From the NCBI GenBank assembly GCA_017508505.1, contig JAFVYT010000118.1, positions 1 through 7,196 of the forward strand: DNA of 7,196 nt, written 5' to 3'. The stretch's first letter is position 1. Each line of letters begins with the position of its first letter. The notes under the pieces are model-generated. The model ran no database searches. It had not been told where the DNA came from and worked only from the letters and a program-made list of their open reading frames with translations. Source of the stretch: Clostridia bacterium. Lineage in GTDB: Bacteria > Bacillota_A > Clostridia > Oscillospirales > SIG627. Made by a program: the position numbers and the translations under genes. Of the stretch, positions 5,508-7,196 are shown piece after piece.

Positions 5508-7157
5508 ATGAAGCGCATACTGACACTGTTTTTGTCACTTTTTCTGACCCTTGCCCTGTTTTGCATTCCTGCCGCCGCCGCGTCTGCCACCATCTCCATT
5601 ACGGCCTCTGCGGGGACTGTGGTCGTGGGCAATCAGGTCACCTTTTTCGTGGACGTTTCGGGCTCCGAGAAGATCGGCTCCTGGAGCATCGCCTTAAAGT
5701 ACGACCCCGCTTATCTGGAGTATGTCTCCGGCGCCGACTCCGGCGGCGGAGGGTCTCTTCTCATCGTGGACTCCTGCGACGGGCAGACCAAGCTTTCCAC
5801 CATGAAGATCGTCTTCAAGACCAAAAAGATCGGCTCTGCGTCTCTTTCCGTGGAGAGTGCCCAGATTGTCAGCTTTGACACCACAAAGCCGATGAAGGCC
5901 TCCTCTCCTTCCCGCACCGTCTCCATTGTGGCGCCGCCCACCTATTCGGGAGACAACAATCTTTCTTCTCTTTCCATCTCCCCCGGGGAATTGACCCCCG
6001 CCTTTTCTGCGGCCAATACGGCCTATGCCGCCGGGGTTCCCTTTGAGGTGGCCAAGATCGACGTTTCCGCCACCGCCGCCCACGGGGCCGCACGGGTCAG
6101 CATCTCCGAAACGGAGCTTGCGGTAGGAGAGAATAAGATTGAGGTGGTCGTTACCGCGGAAAACGGCCGCACCAAGACCTACACCATTACCGTCATTCGC
6201 AAGGAGTCGGATCTGGCAGGGGTTACCGCCGAGGTCGGTGGCAAGACCTTGCAGGTGGCCTATGATCCCAAGGATCTCACTCCCCCCGACGGCTACACCG
6301 CCTCCACCTCTCTGTATCGGGAGAAAAAGATCCTTACCTTTGCCTCCCCCAAAAACACCATCCTCATTGCCTATTTGATCGAGGGGGAAAACGGCGCTTG
6401 GTACCTTTACGATCCGGGTGCAGAGTCCTTTTCGGAAATGATCACCCTGCAGGGGACGGAGGCACCCTACGTGGTTCTGACTCCTCCCGAGACCGTGGAG
6501 ATCCCCGACGGCTTTGCCCTTTCCGAGCCTGTGAAGGTCGGTGAAAGAGAGCTTTCCCTTTACCGCTCCGACATAACGGATCAGGCAGGGGTCTATCTGG
6601 TCTATGCCATGGCCAAGGACGGCACCTGCGGCCTCTATTATTTCGACCTTGCCAATTCCTCCTTCGTAGCCTATTTTGCCGCCGCTACCTCCGATCCCGC
6701 ACTCGATGGGGAAGGGGGCGGTGCGGCCTTGGTCGGCTCCGACGTGAAGGAAAGCACCGATCGGATGGAGATCCTCGCCCTTGCCCTCGGCCTTGTGGCG
6801 GTGCTTCTCTTTATCGCCTGGCTTTTGACCTTCGTGTTCCTTTTGAAAAAGAAAAAGAGCGAAGCGGAAATGGAAAAGGAGCTTTCCTTTGCCCGTCCCA
6901 TTCGCGATCGGGACAGCGGAGACTCCTTGGATGAATTGAGAAGCATCTACGGCATCACGGATCCCCAGCCCACCGCTCCCGTTCCGACCGTCCCCGTGGA
7001 GACCGCGCCTCCGGCACCCCTTGCCGTTCCCCAAGAGGCCGAGGAGGCTGCCAATCCGACCCCTCCCCCGGAGCCTATGGATCTTCCCGAGGCGATCCTT
7101 TCCACCGAGCCCTCGCAGGACAAAGAAGAGGCCACCTCCGAAGAAGAATCTGACTAA
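5508..7157 (+). CDS. Membrane-anchored cohesin-domain surface protein with cadherin-like domain
   Basis: This is a 549-residue type I membrane protein. A signal peptide (1-27) has a likely cut after A-S-A. Residues about 28-140 look like a cohesin domain: a run of beta strands with G-T-V-V-V-G-N-Q-V-T-F-F-V-D-V (36-50) followed by the hallmark W-S-I-A-L-K-Y-D-P-A-Y-L-E-Y-V-S (59-74). A cadherin-like beta-sandwich (about 150-231) ends in E-N-G-R-T-K-T-Y-T-I-T-V. Residues 233-392 are not a family I can name; they contain two similar halves, each starting P-D-G-[YF] and ending in a W/L-Y-x-[YF]-D segment. A transmembrane helix at about 421-446 is followed by K-K-K-K (447-450), placing a proline-rich, strongly acidic tail of about 100 residues in the cytoplasm. 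AAGGAG at 5495-5500 is 7 bases before the ATG. Adjacent to a dockerin-bearing hydrolase gene, it is probably that enzyme's surface receptor. Cohesin is called from pattern only; another CBM-like fold remains possible. Confidence 0.83.
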   Translation: MKRILTLFLSLFLTLALFCIPAAAASATISITASAGTVVVGNQVTFFVDVSGSEKIGSWSIALKYDPAYLEYVSGADSGGGGSLLIVDSCDGQTKLSTMKIVFKTKKIGSASLSVESAQIVSFDTTKPMKASSPSRTVSIVAPPTYSGDNNLSSLSISPGELTPAFSAANTAYAAGVPFEVAKIDVSATAAHGAARVSISETELAVGENKIEVVVTAENGRTKTYTITVIRKESDLAGVTAEVGGKTLQVAYDPKDLTPPDGYTASTSLYREKKILTFASPKNTILIAYLIEGENGAWYLYDPGAESFSEMITLQGTEAPYVVLTPPETVEIPDGFALSEPVKVGERELSLYRSDITDQAGVYLVYAMAKDGTCGLYYFDLANSSFVAYFAAATSDPALDGEGGGAALVGSDVKESTDRMEILALALGLVAVLLFIAWLLTFVFLLKKKKSEAEMEKELSFARPIRDRDSGDSLDELRSIYGITDPQPTAPVPTVPVETAPPAPLAVPQEAEEAANPTPPPEPMDLPEAILSTEPSQDKEEATSEEESD

Positions 7158-7164
7158 GTATCCC

Positions 7165-7193
7165 TGACCGCCAAGGGACATCCTTGGCGGTCA
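7165..7193. terminator. Perfect 12-bp hairpin after the operon, probable terminator
   Basis: TGACCGCCAAGG (7165-7176) and CCTTGGCGGTCA (7182-7193) form a perfect, GC-rich stem with a GACAT loop, starting 8 bases after the cohesin gene stop. The position fits a transcription terminator. No T-run is visible because only AAC remains before the window ends, so it could also be another kind of inverted repeat. Confidence 0.6.
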
Positions 7194-7196
7194 AAC

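Noticed and set aside
5508..5590. Lipoprotein signal in the cohesin protein (Cys19 in the signal peptide)
   Set aside because: The residues before the Cys (A-L-F-C) do not fit a lipobox, a standard A-S-A cleavage site follows, and the protein has a C-terminal transmembrane anchor.
3371..7157. Reading the dockerin/cohesin pair as part of a cellulosome
   Set aside because: There is only one cohesin domain, no carbohydrate-binding module and no plant-polysaccharide hydrolase. The enzyme domain resembles a peptidoglycan glucosaminidase.
5694..7181. 495-residue minus-strand open frame opposite the cohesin gene
   Set aside because: It is very Gly/Arg-rich and low in complexity, with no motif, and its start lies inside the terminal hairpin. 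The plus-strand gene has a signal peptide, domains and a transmembrane helix.

Overview
The window is typical Bacillota chromosome, most likely from an uncultured member of the Clostridia. This is inferred from the gene families present: WhiA, a YlbM-type TmcAL, a secreted SH3/glucosaminidase protein, and dockerin and cohesin modules with cadherin-like domains. Coding sequence is moderately GC-rich and the short promoter regions are AT-richer. Ribosome binding sites are strong AGGAG-type. No rRNA, tRNA, CRISPR array, insertion sequence or phage gene is visible, and no gap without a gene exceeds about 100 bases.

Layout. (1) Positions 1-922, plus strand: the 3' end of whiA, overlapped by 4 bases by a yfbR-type HD-domain 5'-deoxynucleotidase gene, followed by a hairpin with A- and T-tracts that can terminate both this pair and the convergent gene. 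(2) Positions 972-2018, minus strand: a stand-alone FkbM-family methyltransferase with an extra N-terminal Rossmann-like domain. A good sigma-A-type promoter for it lies at 2044-2072. (3) Positions 2083-3273, plus strand: tmcAL, which makes N4-acetylcytidine at the wobble position of elongator tRNA-Met. It is divergent from the methyltransferase, whose promoter overlaps its ribosome binding site. (4) Positions 3305-7157, plus strand: a two-gene cell-surface operon with its own strong promoter. The first gene encodes a secreted SH3b, glucosaminidase-like, cadherin-like and dockerin protein. The second encodes a membrane-anchored protein with an N-terminal cohesin-like domain, a cadherin-like domain, a duplicated unrecognised domain, one transmembrane helix and a charged cytoplasmic tail. 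The window ends in a 12-bp perfect hairpin.

The most interesting part is region 4. An adjacent dockerin enzyme and cohesin membrane protein suggest a minimal, two-component, non-cellulosomal cohesin-dockerin system that would hold a peptidoglycan hydrolase on the outside of the cell membrane. The dockerin is interrupted: a one-base shift near 5359-5368 puts a TGA at 5372-5374 after the first calcium-binding repeat. The second repeat is intact in the -1 frame and ends at 5505, two bases before the cohesin gene starts. This may be a recent mutation, a sequencing or assembly error, or ribosomal slippage on an A-run just before the stop. Binding between the two proteins is an inference from domain recognition by eye and has not been demonstrated.
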